DNA from: UBA7803 sp034522075
Lineage (GTDB): Bacteria > Pseudomonadota > Gammaproteobacteria > Pseudomonadales > Azotimanducaceae
Assembly (NCBI GenBank): GCA_034522075.1
Contig: JAXHLO010000017.1
Coordinates: forward strand, 19,034-83,033
Direction of reading: 5' to 3'
Length of the DNA stretch: 64,000 nucleotides
The notes under the pieces are model-generated. The model ran no database searches. It was given only the letters and a program-made list of their open reading frames with translations, and was not told the DNA's origin. This document shows, piece after piece, positions 11,101 to 18,093 of the stretch (its first letter is position 1; each line of letters opens with the position of its first letter). Both the position numbers and the translations under genes were made by a program.

Positions 11101-11248
11101 GCAGCCGTTCGGCGGGGAAGGGCTTTCAGGCACCGGCCCCAAGGCTGGCGGGCCCCACTACCTGGAGCGCTTTGCCGTGGAGCGGGCGGTGACCATCGAC
11201 ACCACGGCCGCCGGCGGCAATGCCTCGTTGCTGACCATCGAGCCGTAG
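8102..11248 (+). CDS. putA: Bifunctional proline dehydrogenase / delta-1-pyrroline-5-carboxylate dehydrogenase
   Basis: PutA oxidises proline to glutamate in two steps, with FAD and then NAD, at the inner face of the membrane. The ATG at 8102 gives 1048 residues, the size of the short PutA class without the N-terminal DNA-binding domain and without the long C-terminal extension. The proline dehydrogenase barrel shows GYRFSYDMLGEAAR, VKLSAL, LCVDAEESDRLDLSLDL, RLVKGAYWDMEIKRAQ and FATHNARTVA. The aldehyde dehydrogenase half has CIAPWNFPLAIFTGQ, the general-base block ETGGIN, catalytic Cys833 in SAGQRCSALR, and PFGGEGLSGTGPKAGG. An arginine-rich frame extends upstream to 7913, but that part overlaps the divergent dehydrogenase and is not credible. 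No putP transporter is adjacent. Confidence 0.96.
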   Translation: MLIDGQALQAPSALRRRVRDDHRIDEAAHVQRLAEYAALPDAAEARVDAGARDLVVHLRRQRHQVGGIDALMQEYDLSSEEGVTLMCLAEALLRIPDARTQDEFIEEKLGAGDWQSHLGASDAFFVNASTFGLMMAGRLVSPRDAPADAMDRLLRRLGEPVIRQAVRRAMRILGRQFVLGETIEQAMSRAQESEVLGYRFSYDMLGEAARTEQDADDYFERYCHAVEALADAAAGLGPERAPGISVKLSALDARYEFARRDRVHGPLLDRLTALCELAARHGIGLCVDAEESDRLDLSLDLIEHVALHMKGRGWDGFGLAVQAYQKRALALIDWLADLAGRADTRLLTRLVKGAYWDMEIKRAQEGGFSDYPVFTRKVHTDISYLACARRMLEAGSAFYPCFATHNARTVAALREMVGERRDFEFQRLHGMGEALYQKVLDDDSAGFACRVYAPVGGHEDLLAYLVRRLLENGANTSFVNRIADDSLPLDELVADPVVRASADGFAAHPQIHPPAELFGEQRRNSQGIDLADPPVVARLQRDMQSADHDRWRSAPVVDGKVCSGPERTVYRPAQQHTAVGRVVEAHADQARAALAAAEAGADAWNDTPAGVRADILRRAADLMEADAPAFMTLLCREAGRTVVDAHLEVREAVDFLRYYAAEGQRVFAAPVQLPGPTGEENSLRLTGRGPFLCIAPWNFPLAIFTGQVAAALAAGCPALAKPAEQTPLVAAQVVRLLHEAGVPGAALHLLPGDGPAIGGALLEDPRLAGVAFTGGTDTARHIQRALAARDGPMIPLIAETGGINAMIVDSTALPEQVTRDVMTSAFQSAGQRCSALRLLCIQEDVADRQIAMIAGAMQVLQVGDPAWLATDVGPIIDAAALDDLTDYRRQAHERFRLIAETPMNEADPAGLSAGLFMAPAAYEIAAVADLDREVFGPLLHVVRYPGGGLDELVAQINRLGYGLTLGLHSRSRSRAERVIARARVGNLYVNRNQIGAVVGVQPFGGEGLSGTGPKAGGPHYLERFAVERAVTIDTTAAGGNASLLTIEP

Positions 11249-11258
11249 CGAGTCGGTA

Positions 11259-11561
11259 TCAGTGAAACACGTCGTCCGGCGAGCGGGGAATGATGCCGGA
11301 CTCGTCCTCGGCCTTGTGCTCGAGCCGGTCCGTCTTGGTGCGCTCGAAGGCGGCGTCCACGCTTTCGCTGATGCACGCGGGACAGAACCCGGTCTGCACC
11401 AGGTCTTCCACCAGAAAGCCGAGCACGTCGTAGGCGGTTAGCGTGCCCTCATTGGCTTCGTTGAAGCGCCAGAGTACATCCTGCAGGGTCTGCAGGGCGG
11501 CGTCGCAACGAACGTCGTCGCGCTGCTGCTTGTGCTCTTCGTCGGTGGGGTCTTCCTGCAT
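11259..11561 (-). CDS. Hypothetical acidic protein with a CPAC motif, 100 aa
   Basis: This is a soluble, acidic 100-residue protein starting MQEDPTDEEHKQQRDDVRCD. A single CPAC motif lies in the middle (TGFCPACISES), and the tail is SGIIPRSPDDVFH. The helical stretch LQTLQDVLWRFNEANEGTLTAYDVLGFLVEDLV precedes the cysteines. A lone CxxC with no second pair suggests redox or metal use only weakly. There is no signal peptide. It is convergent with putA (10 bases between stops) and divergent from the MFS gene. I do not know the family. Confidence 0.6.
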   Translation of the reverse strand: MQEDPTDEEHKQQRDDVRCDAALQTLQDVLWRFNEANEGTLTAYDVLGFLVEDLVQTGFCPACISESVDAAFERTKTDRLEHKAEDESGIIPRSPDDVFH

Positions 11562-11678
11562 GGGGTGCTGCTCGTGTGCATCGCTGGGGCCGGCGATTGT
11601 ACATCACTGTCGATGCGTTGCGGGTGCAGGTAGAATGCGCTGCCTGCTGGCGCCACTCGAATTCGGAAAGCTCACGTT

Positions 11679-13001
11679 TTGACCAGACCCGCGTCCCTCA
11701 CGCTGCCGGCCGCCTGGCCTTACGACGTGCGGCGCCTGCCGTTTTTCTACGGCTGGGTGATCTGGCTGGTGTCGACACTGGGTTTCATCATGAGCGTGCC
11801 CGGTCAGACCATGGGCATGGCCGTATTCACCGACCATTTCATGGCTGCCTTCGAACTCAGCCGAACCGAGCTGTCCACGGCTTACTTCTTCGGGACTCTG
11901 GGCAGCAGTCTGTTTCTGACCCGCGCAGGCCGGTGGTACGACCGCCATCAGGCGCGCACGTTGCTGGTGGGCGCCAGCCTGGTGCTGGGTGCGGTAGTCG
12001 TGTACGTCAGCCTCATCGACGTGCTCGCCGCCGCCTTTCCGCAGAGCTGGGGGTCCTGGCCGGCATTCGTGCTGATTCTGGCCGGTTATTTTGGCGTGCG
12101 CTTCAGCGGTCAGGGGGTGCTTACCAGTGCGGCACGCAATGTGTTGCTGGTCTGGTTCGAGCGCCGCCGCGGCCTGGTGTCCGGGGTCCGCGGGGTGTTC
12201 GTGTCGCTGGGGTTCTCTCTTGCACCACTGTTGCTGGCCATGCTCATCGATGCCTGGGGCTGGCGGGCCGCCTTGTGGATTCTGGCCGGTGTGGTGGGCG
12301 GTGCATTCGCCCTGCTGGCGCTGCTGGTGGTGCGCGATACGCCGGAAAGCTGCGGATTGCTGCCGGACGGCATGACTGTCGAGGAGCACGCCGCTCAGCC
12401 CGCCAGGCGCATGCGCTCTGTCACGGTGGAGGAGGCGCGGCGCTCGCCGGTGTTCTGGATCTACGCAGCGGCACTGTCCATCCATTCGCTGTTCGGCACG
12501 GCGGTGACTTTCCACATTGTCGACATTTTTGCCCACGCCGGCCGTGGTTCAGGGGAAGCGTTCCGTTATTTTCTGCCCATGGCCGTCGTCGCCACCACGG
12601 TCAACCTGACCGCGAGCTGGCTGTCCGACAGGACGCCTCTGAAGCCTTATCTGCTGGTCATGCTGAGCGCGTTCGCAATCGGCGCGTGGGGGCTGCTGTA
12701 CCTGCATGCCGATTGGGGTTACTGGCTGCTGGTCGCCGGCTTCGGGGCGGGCGGCGGGCTCTGGGGACTGCTGTCGAATCTGGCCTACGTGCGCAACTTC
12801 GGCCGCCTGCATCTGGGCGCGATCAGCGGCCTCAGCCTGTCATTGACGGTGTTCGCCAGTGCCGTGGGCCCGCTGCTGTTCAGTGTCGGCGTCGACTGGC
12901 TGGGCAGCTATCACGCGGCGGTGTGGTTGTGTCTGGTATTCAATCTGGCGCTGCTCGCGGCGGCGGCGGTGATCCGCCACCGCGAGCCGCAAGCGTCTTA
13001 A
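11679..13001 (+). CDS. MFS transporter (monocarboxylate/OFA-like)
   Basis: A 12-helix carrier of the major facilitator superfamily, 440 residues. The start is TTG at 11679, supported by GGAAAG eight bases upstream and by the absence of an ATG before the first helix (FYGWVIWLVSTLGFIMSVPG). Helices are visible in pairs around a central charged loop (residues about 225-255), and RAGRWYDRHQARTLL in the loop after helix 2 is the conserved MFS motif. The pattern resembles oxalate/formate and monocarboxylate carriers, but substrate cannot be assigned. It is followed by the convergent SDR gene. Confidence 0.85.
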   Translation: MTRPASLTLPAAWPYDVRRLPFFYGWVIWLVSTLGFIMSVPGQTMGMAVFTDHFMAAFELSRTELSTAYFFGTLGSSLFLTRAGRWYDRHQARTLLVGASLVLGAVVVYVSLIDVLAAAFPQSWGSWPAFVLILAGYFGVRFSGQGVLTSAARNVLLVWFERRRGLVSGVRGVFVSLGFSLAPLLLAMLIDAWGWRAALWILAGVVGGAFALLALLVVRDTPESCGLLPDGMTVEEHAAQPARRMRSVTVEEARRSPVFWIYAAALSIHSLFGTAVTFHIVDIFAHAGRGSGEAFRYFLPMAVVATTVNLTASWLSDRTPLKPYLLVMLSAFAIGAWGLLYLHADWGYWLLVAGFGAGGGLWGLLSNLAYVRNFGRLHLGAISGLSLSLTVFASAVGPLLFSVGVDWLGSYHAAVWLCLVFNLALLAAAAVIRHREPQAS

Positions 13002-13003
13002 AT

Positions 13004-13035
13004 CGCGGCTGTCAGCGCGGCTGTCAGCGCGGCTG
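13004..13035. repeat. Short tandem repeat, about 2.7 copies of a 12-base unit
   Basis: The unit CGCGGCTGTCAG occurs at 13004-13015 and 13016-13027 and partly at 13028-13035. It lies across the 3' end of the convergent SDR gene, whose stop codon is inside the second copy, so the repeat also encodes its last residues (MQPR). Confidence 0.8.
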
Positions 13036-13794
13036 CATGCGGATGCCGCCGTCCATGCGCACGCACTCGCCGTTCATGTACTCGTTTTCGATGAGCATGA
13101 CCGCCAGATGGGCGATCTCGTCGGGCTGACCGAGGCGTTTCGGATACAGCACCTGGGCCGACAGGGCGTCAATGACGTTGTCCGGTGCACCCTGGAACAA
13201 AGGCGTATGGATCAGCCCGGGAACGATGGTGTTGCAGCGGATGCCGATGCTCGCCAGGTCGCGGGCGATAGGCAGAGTCATGCCGACGATGCCGCCTTTG
13301 GAGGCGCTGTAGGCGGCCTGGCCGATCTGGCCTTCATAGGCCGCTACCGATGCGGTGTTGATGATGCAGCCGCGGCCGCCGAACTCGTTGAACGGCTCGT
13401 TTTTCTGCATTTCGGCGGCGGCCAGACGCAGTACGTTGAATGTGCCGATGAGGTTGATGTTGATGACGAGCTTGAACTTGTCCAGGGGAAACGGCCCATC
13501 TTTGCCCACCGTTTTGATGGCATTGCCGATCCCGGCGTAGTTGCAGCAGATGTGGATGGCGCCGAACGCCTCCATGGTTGCCGCAATACCGGCCTCTACG
13601 GAGGCTTCGTCGGTGACGTCGGTCTTGTGGAACATGACGTTGGCACCGAGTTCCTCGGCCAGCGCTTTTCCCTTGTCTTCCTGTACGTCGAAAATGGCGA
13701 TCCTGGCGCCCAGGCCGGACAGGCGTCTTACCGTCGCTTCGCCGAGCCCCGAGGCTCCGCCGGTGATCACTGCGACTTTGTCTTTGATGTCCAT
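13024..13794 (-). CDS. SDR 3-hydroxyacyl-CoA dehydrogenase, HSD17B10-like
   Basis: A 256-residue short-chain dehydrogenase likely to oxidise 3-hydroxyacyl-CoA, or hydroxysteroid, with NAD. The cofactor loop is TGGASGLG at the N-terminus, an acidic residue follows strand 2 (IAIFDVQED), and the catalytic set is Ser in NTASVAAYEG, Tyr and Lys in YSASK. The usual NNAG motif reads CNYAG. The C-terminal half (PFNEFGGRGCIINTASVAA, LFQGAPDNVIDALSAQVLYP, RLGQPDEIAHLAVMLIEN) closely follows the type-2 hydroxyacyl-CoA dehydrogenase (HSD10) group, which also acts in isoleucine and branched-chain oxidation. It stands alone, convergent with the MFS gene. Confidence 0.88.
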   Translation of the reverse strand: MDIKDKVAVITGGASGLGEATVRRLSGLGARIAIFDVQEDKGKALAEELGANVMFHKTDVTDEASVEAGIAATMEAFGAIHICCNYAGIGNAIKTVGKDGPFPLDKFKLVININLIGTFNVLRLAAAEMQKNEPFNEFGGRGCIINTASVAAYEGQIGQAAYSASKGGIVGMTLPIARDLASIGIRCNTIVPGLIHTPLFQGAPDNVIDALSAQVLYPKRLGQPDEIAHLAVMLIENEYMNGECVRMDGGIRMQPR

Positions 13795-13935
13795 GAGTTC
13801 CCTCGAGTGAAAAAATGTGAGCGGCGCATTATAACGGGGTTGCGCCGTCGGCGGGGGACAGTTGACGCTTATGGGCCCTTACCGCAGCATCCGGCTGGGT
13901 CATTGTCATAAACAACCGTTCGCCAGGAGGCTCCC

Positions 13936-14850
13936 ATGGCCGACAGCGTAGAGATCCCCGATTCATGGCGTGTGCAGCGCCTGGCCGGTGCCCTGGGTGC
14001 CGAGGTACATGGTCTGCGTCTGGCTGAGCTGGATGATGACGGATTCGCCGCAGTGCAGGCCCTGCTGCTCGAGCATCTGGTATTGTTCTTTCCCGGGCAG
14101 CACCTGACGGTGGATGACCATGTGGCGTTCGGCCGGCGCTTCGGACCGCTGGAGGCGCACCCGAACCTCAAGAACCCTTACACCCAGCACCCGGAGCTTT
14201 TCGAGCTGGCGGCCACCCATGGCGGGGTTGCCGACGAGTGGCACACTGATCTGACATTCCGTACCGAACCGGCGCTGCTGTCGGTGCTGCAGCTCAAGAA
14301 AGCGCCGGACGTGGGCGGCGATACCCAGTGGACCAGCCTCTATGCAGCCTATGATGAGCTGTCCCAGCCCATGAAAGAGCTCTGCGAGGGCTTGACGGCC
14401 CTGCACGATGCCCTGCCGCACAATCATCCCGAGCAGATGGCCATTCACCCGGTGGTGCGGGTGCATCCGGAAACCGGCCGCCGCGCGCTCTACGTGAACG
14501 AACACTTCACCCGGCGCCTGGTGGAGCTGAACGCCGGCGAAAGCGAGGCCCTGCTGCGTTATCTGACCGGCTGGGTCACCAACCCGCGTTTCACGGTGCG
14601 TTACCGCTGGAGCGAGGGCACCATCGCCATCTGGGACAATCGCTGTACCCAGCACTTCGTCCTCAACGACTTCGCCGGTGAGCGGATCATTCAGCGGGTA
14701 ACCGTCATGGGTGACCGGCCGGAGGGGGTTGGGGCGCCGCGCTGGCAGCCCTGGGTCCGGCCGGGCCGGCTGTCGGCCACCAGCCGTCACGATCGCCAGC
14801 TTGCCCTTTATCTGCGGGACAGATCGCCCCCGGCTGCCGCGGGCCGGTGA
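13936..14850 (+). CDS. TauD/TfdA-family Fe(II)/2-oxoglutarate dioxygenase
   Basis: A 304-residue non-haem iron dioxygenase that would hydroxylate or cleave a substrate with O2 and 2-oxoglutarate. The ATG at 13936 follows AGGAGG six bases upstream. The iron ligands are His and Asp in EWHTDLTF and the distal His in CTQHFVLND. The 2-oxoglutarate arginine is in GERIIQRVTV, and FFPGQHLT and GRRFGPLEAHP are family blocks. The last 30 residues (after about 275) are basic and unlike the core family. Members cleave taurine, alkylsulfates, phenoxyacetates or carnitine; with no sulfonate or nitrogen genes nearby, the substrate is open. Confidence 0.88.
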   Translation: MADSVEIPDSWRVQRLAGALGAEVHGLRLAELDDDGFAAVQALLLEHLVLFFPGQHLTVDDHVAFGRRFGPLEAHPNLKNPYTQHPELFELAATHGGVADEWHTDLTFRTEPALLSVLQLKKAPDVGGDTQWTSLYAAYDELSQPMKELCEGLTALHDALPHNHPEQMAIHPVVRVHPETGRRALYVNEHFTRRLVELNAGESEALLRYLTGWVTNPRFTVRYRWSEGTIAIWDNRCTQHFVLNDFAGERIIQRVTVMGDRPEGVGAPRWQPWVRPGRLSATSRHDRQLALYLRDRSPPAAAGR

Positions 14851-14998
14851 CGGGAACCCCTGGTATTTCAGAAAAGTATGTTGTCAGGTAGGCGCCGGAG
14901 CTGCTGCTTCTGTGTGCCTGGCCCAGGGATGTTACGATCCATTACTTCTAAGTGAATGTAGCTACTGTCATGATTGCGGGATTAAGGATATTCTCCCC

Positions 14999-15034
14999 GG
15001 CTTTTGAGGCTCGGGAGCGGTCAAAAGCCCGAGC
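14999..15034 (+). promoter_or_regulatory. Two mutually exclusive hairpins in the leader of the ferredoxin-CYP153 genes
   Basis: GGCTTTTGA at 14999-15007 pairs perfectly with TCAAAAGCC at 15021-15029 (9 pairs), while GCTCGGG at 15009-15015 pairs perfectly with CCCGAGC at 15028-15034 (7 pairs). The arms interleave and share two bases, so both stems cannot form fully at once. The structure ends 26 bases before the ferredoxin ATG and just ahead of its ribosome site (CTGGAGGA). This could be an RNA switch or, read as DNA, overlapping palindromes for a dimeric regulator. No T tract follows, so it is not a simple terminator. Confidence 0.5.
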
Positions 15035-15060
15035 ACAATTCGTCTGGAGGAAAGTCTGAT

Positions 15061-15381
15061 ATGCCGAAGATCACGTTCATCGATCACGCAGGGACAGAAC
15101 ATACCGTGGAAGGGGAAGTGGGTCTGTCCGTGATGCGGGCGGCCATCGACAACCTGGTACCCGGGATCGATGCCGACTGCGGGGGCGAGTGCTCCTGCGC
15201 CACCTGTCATGTTTACGTGGACAAGTCCTGGATGGAAAAAGTGGGCGAACCCGAAGAGCGGGAGGAGTCCATGCTCGATCTGAATCCCGAACGTGAGGCG
15301 AATTCGCGGCTGTCCTGTCAGATTCCGGTCACCGAAGATCTCGATGGCCTGGTAGTGACCGTGCCGGAATTCCAGATGTAA
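15061..15381 (+). CDS. 2Fe-2S ferredoxin (adrenodoxin/putidaredoxin type), CYP153 partner
   Basis: A 106-residue electron carrier that most likely feeds the P450s directly downstream. I choose the ATG at 15061, preceded by GGAGG, giving MPKITFIDHAG as in putidaredoxin-type proteins. The cluster ligands are Cys40, Cys46, Cys49 and Cys86, the C-x5-C-x2-C-xn-C pattern, with an extra cysteine at 44. The acidic patch expected for docking is seen in residues 62-78 (EPEEREESMLDL). It is 53 bases ahead of the first P450, on the same strand. No ferredoxin reductase gene is adjacent, which is unusual, since CYP153 operons usually carry one. Confidence 0.93.
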   Translation: MPKITFIDHAGTEHTVEGEVGLSVMRAAIDNLVPGIDADCGGECSCATCHVYVDKSWMEKVGEPEEREESMLDLNPEREANSRLSCQIPVTEDLDGLVVTVPEFQM

Positions 15382-15434
15382 CCAGGCGCCATTGCCATTG
15401 TTGTACAGATTCGAACCCGATAAGGGGGAATGCC

Positions 15435-16710
15435 ATGAGTGAAGCCACCACTACTCAGCCGGAATTTCAGATTCAGACGGAATACGTCGCCGATCCATAC
15501 ACCTTGCCGCTGGAGGAGGTGAATCCGGCGCAGGGGGTGCTGTTCCAGAACGATGCGCACTGGCCGTACTTCGAGCGCCTGCGCAAGGAAGATCCGGTGC
15601 ACTTCACCGCGGAGAGCGAGTTCGGCCCGTACTGGTCGGTGACGCAGATACGAAGACATCAAATACGTGGACATGAACCACAAGATCTTTTCCTCCGAGG
15701 GCGGTATTACGCTGGCCGATCAGGACGAGGATTTTCAGCTCCCCATGTTCATCGCCATGGATCCGCCCAAGCATGACGAGCAGCGTAAGGTCGTGGCGCC
15801 TGTGGCTGGTCCGCGCAATCTGTCTTCGCTGGAACCGGAAATCCGCCGTCGGGTGTGCAACATCCTCGACTCGCTGCCGCGCGATCAGGATTTCAACTGG
15901 GTGAAGCATCTGTCGATCGAGTTGACCACCCAGATGCTGGCGACGCTGTTCGATTTTCCCTTCGAAGACCGCTACAAACTGACCCGCTGGTCGGATGTGG
16001 CCACCGCGCCGCCGGGCACCGGCATCGTCGATTCCGAGGAAGAGCGCCGCGCCGAACTGCTGGAGTGCCTGGAGTACTTCACCGGCCTGTGGCACGAGCG
16101 GGCCAAGCGTAAGGAGCCGGGCAACGACCTGGTGTCCATGCTGGCCCATGGCGGTTCTACCCGCGACATGCTCGACCGGCCCATGGAATACCTGGGCAAT
16201 CTGATTCTGCTCATCGTCGGCGGCAACGACACCACCCGCAACTCGCTCACCGGCGGGGTGCTGGCGCTGAACCAGTTTCCCGGCGAATACGACAAGCTGC
16301 GGCAGAAGCCCGAGCTGATTCCGAACATGGTGGCGGAAATCATCCGCTGGCAGACGCCGCTGGCGCACATGCGCCGGCGCGCATTGGAGGACGCGGAGCT
16401 GCGCGGTCAGACCATCAAGGCTGGTGACAAGGTCTGTATGTGGTTCGTCTCCGGCAACCGCGACCCGGATGTTTTCGACAATGCCGACGACTTCATTATC
16501 GACCGCAAGAATGCGCGCAGTCATATGAGCTTCGGGTTCGGCATTCACCGCTGCATGGGCAATCGGGTCGGCGAGATGCAGCTGCGCATCGTCTGGGAAG
16601 AGATCCTCAAGCGCTTTCATGCCGTGGAGGTGGTGGGCGACCCGGTGCGCGTGTACTCGTCCTTCGTGAAAGGCTATTCCGAGTTGCCGGTGCGCCTGGT
16701 CGAGAGGTAA
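15435..16710 (+). CDS. Cytochrome P450, CYP153 family, copy 1 (one frameshift)
   Basis: A soluble class I P450 that would hydroxylate the terminal carbon of alkanes, fatty acids or terpenes. The N-terminus (ATG 15435, after AAGGGGGAA) runs to EFGPYWSVTQ, then the frame shifts by one base near 15650 and resumes YEDIKYVDMNHKIFS. Removing one base there gives about 425 residues, normal for the family. Downstream motifs are complete: MFIAMDPPKHDEQRK, oxygen-binding helix LIVGGNDTTRNS, E-x-x-R in EIIRW, and the haem loop FGFGIHRCMGNR. The ending YSSFVKGYSELPVRL is typical of CYP153. It is highly similar to the next gene. The shift is probably a base-call error, but as given it truncates the protein. 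Confidence 0.9.
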
Positions 16711-16747
16711 TCGTCTTTGTGCTGATAACACAGGTCAGGTGATATCC

Positions 16748-18007
16748 ATGAGTGAAGCCGTACAGAGCCCCGTTTACGAACCGGTCCAGGATCCGTGGAG
16801 CGTGCCGCTGGACAAGGTCGACCCGGCTTTCCGGCGCCTGTTCGAAGAGAATGTGGTCCTCGAGCATTTCGCCCGGCTGCGCCGCGAAGACCCGGTGCAT
16901 TTCCACGAGGACAGTCAGTTCGGCCCGTACTGGTCCATCACCAGCTACGAGCACATCAAGCAGGTGGACATGAACCACCAGGTGTACTCGTCGGCGAAGG
17001 GCATCAGCATTTTCGACGGTGCCGATGACTTCCGCACGCCCATGTTCATCGCCATGGATCCGCCCAAGCACGACGAACAGCGCAAGGCGGTAGCGCCGGT
17101 AGCGGGGCCGCGCAATCTGGCCGCGCTGGAGCCGGAGATCCGCCGGCGGGTGTGCAACATCCTGGATTCCCTGCCGGTAGGCGAAGAATTCAACTGGGTG
17201 GAGCGGGTGTCCATCGAGCTGACGACCCAGATGCTGGCGACCCTGTTCGATTTTCCCTTCGAAGAACGCTACAAGCTCACGCGCTGGTCGGACGTTGCCA
17301 CCAACGGGCCGGAAACCGGGGTCGTGGAATCCATCGAGCAGCGCCGCGAAGAGCTGCTGGAGTGCCTGGCGCGGTTCACCGAGTTGTGGGAGGAACGGGC
17401 GGCGCGGCCGGAGCCGGGCAACGATCTGATCTCCATGCTGGCCCATGGCCCCAGCACGCGGGACATGCTGCAGCGCCCCATGGAACTGCTGGGCAACCTG
17501 ATTCTGCTCATCGTGGGCGGCAACGACACCACGCGGAATTCCATTTCCGGCGGGGTGCTGGCGCTGAATCAGCAGCCGGAGCAGTATCAGAAGCTGCGTG
17601 ACAACGTGGATCTCATTCCCAACATGGTGGCGGAAATCATCCGCTGGCAGACGCCGCTGACTCACATGCGCCGTACCACCGTAGAAGATACGGAGCTGGG
17701 CGGAAAAACCATTCCCGCCGGGGCCAAGGTGGTGATGTGGTATCTGTCCGGCAACCGCGACGAGAACGTCTTCGACGATGCCGACGCGTTCCGCATCGAC
17801 CGTAAGAATGCCCGCAGCCACATGAGCTTCGGCTTCGGTATTCACCGCTGTATGGGCAACCGGGTCGGCGAGATGCAGCTGCGCATTCTCTGGGAAGAGA
17901 TCATGAAGCGCTTCGCCAAGATCGAAGTGGTGGGTGAACCGGTGCGTACCCGGCACGTCTTCATCCGCGGCTTCACCCACCTGCCGGTGCGCCTGGTGCC
18001 GAGGTAA
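16748..18007 (+). CDS. Cytochrome P450, CYP153 family, copy 2
   Basis: The intact paralogue of the preceding gene, 419 residues. ATG at 16748 has AGGTGA about 5 bases upstream; a GTG at 16739 is in frame but less likely. The I-helix motif is LIVGGNDTTRNS, the E-x-x-R is in EIIRWQTP, and the haem-ligand cysteine is Cys368 in FGFGIHRCMGNR. The central third (MFIAMDPPKHDEQRK to ILDSLP) is almost identical to copy 1, while the N-terminal 40 residues and segments such as TNGPETGVVESIEQ differ, suggesting an older duplication with divergence at the substrate-recognition regions. It is 37 bases downstream of copy 1, in the same likely operon as the ferredoxin. A 6-pair GC hairpin at 18009-18031 follows but lacks a T tract. 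Confidence 0.94.
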   Translation: MSEAVQSPVYEPVQDPWSVPLDKVDPAFRRLFEENVVLEHFARLRREDPVHFHEDSQFGPYWSITSYEHIKQVDMNHQVYSSAKGISIFDGADDFRTPMFIAMDPPKHDEQRKAVAPVAGPRNLAALEPEIRRRVCNILDSLPVGEEFNWVERVSIELTTQMLATLFDFPFEERYKLTRWSDVATNGPETGVVESIEQRREELLECLARFTELWEERAARPEPGNDLISMLAHGPSTRDMLQRPMELLGNLILLIVGGNDTTRNSISGGVLALNQQPEQYQKLRDNVDLIPNMVAEIIRWQTPLTHMRRTTVEDTELGGKTIPAGAKVVMWYLSGNRDENVFDDADAFRIDRKNARSHMSFGFGIHRCMGNRVGEMQLRILWEEIMKRFAKIEVVGEPVRTRHVFIRGFTHLPVRLVPR

Positions 18008-18093
18008 ACAGGGCCGGGAACGCGCGCCCTGCAGAAATTGGGTTCCGCGTCTGCTTGCGTTAGGCTGTCAGGTCAACGTAAGGAGACGTGTTC

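Noticed and set aside
14999..15034. H-type pseudoknot instead of competing hairpins
   Set aside because: The loop needed to cross the first stem would have zero length and the arms share two bases, so both stems cannot coexist in usual geometry.
15604..17980. Long minus-strand frames across both P450 genes
   Set aside because: Opposite strand of well-conserved P450 motifs; composition is rich in His, Arg, Gln and Gly without domain order.
18009..18031. Terminator after the second P450
   Set aside because: Only a six-pair GC stem (CAGGGC/GCCCTG) with no T tract; not enough to call a terminator.
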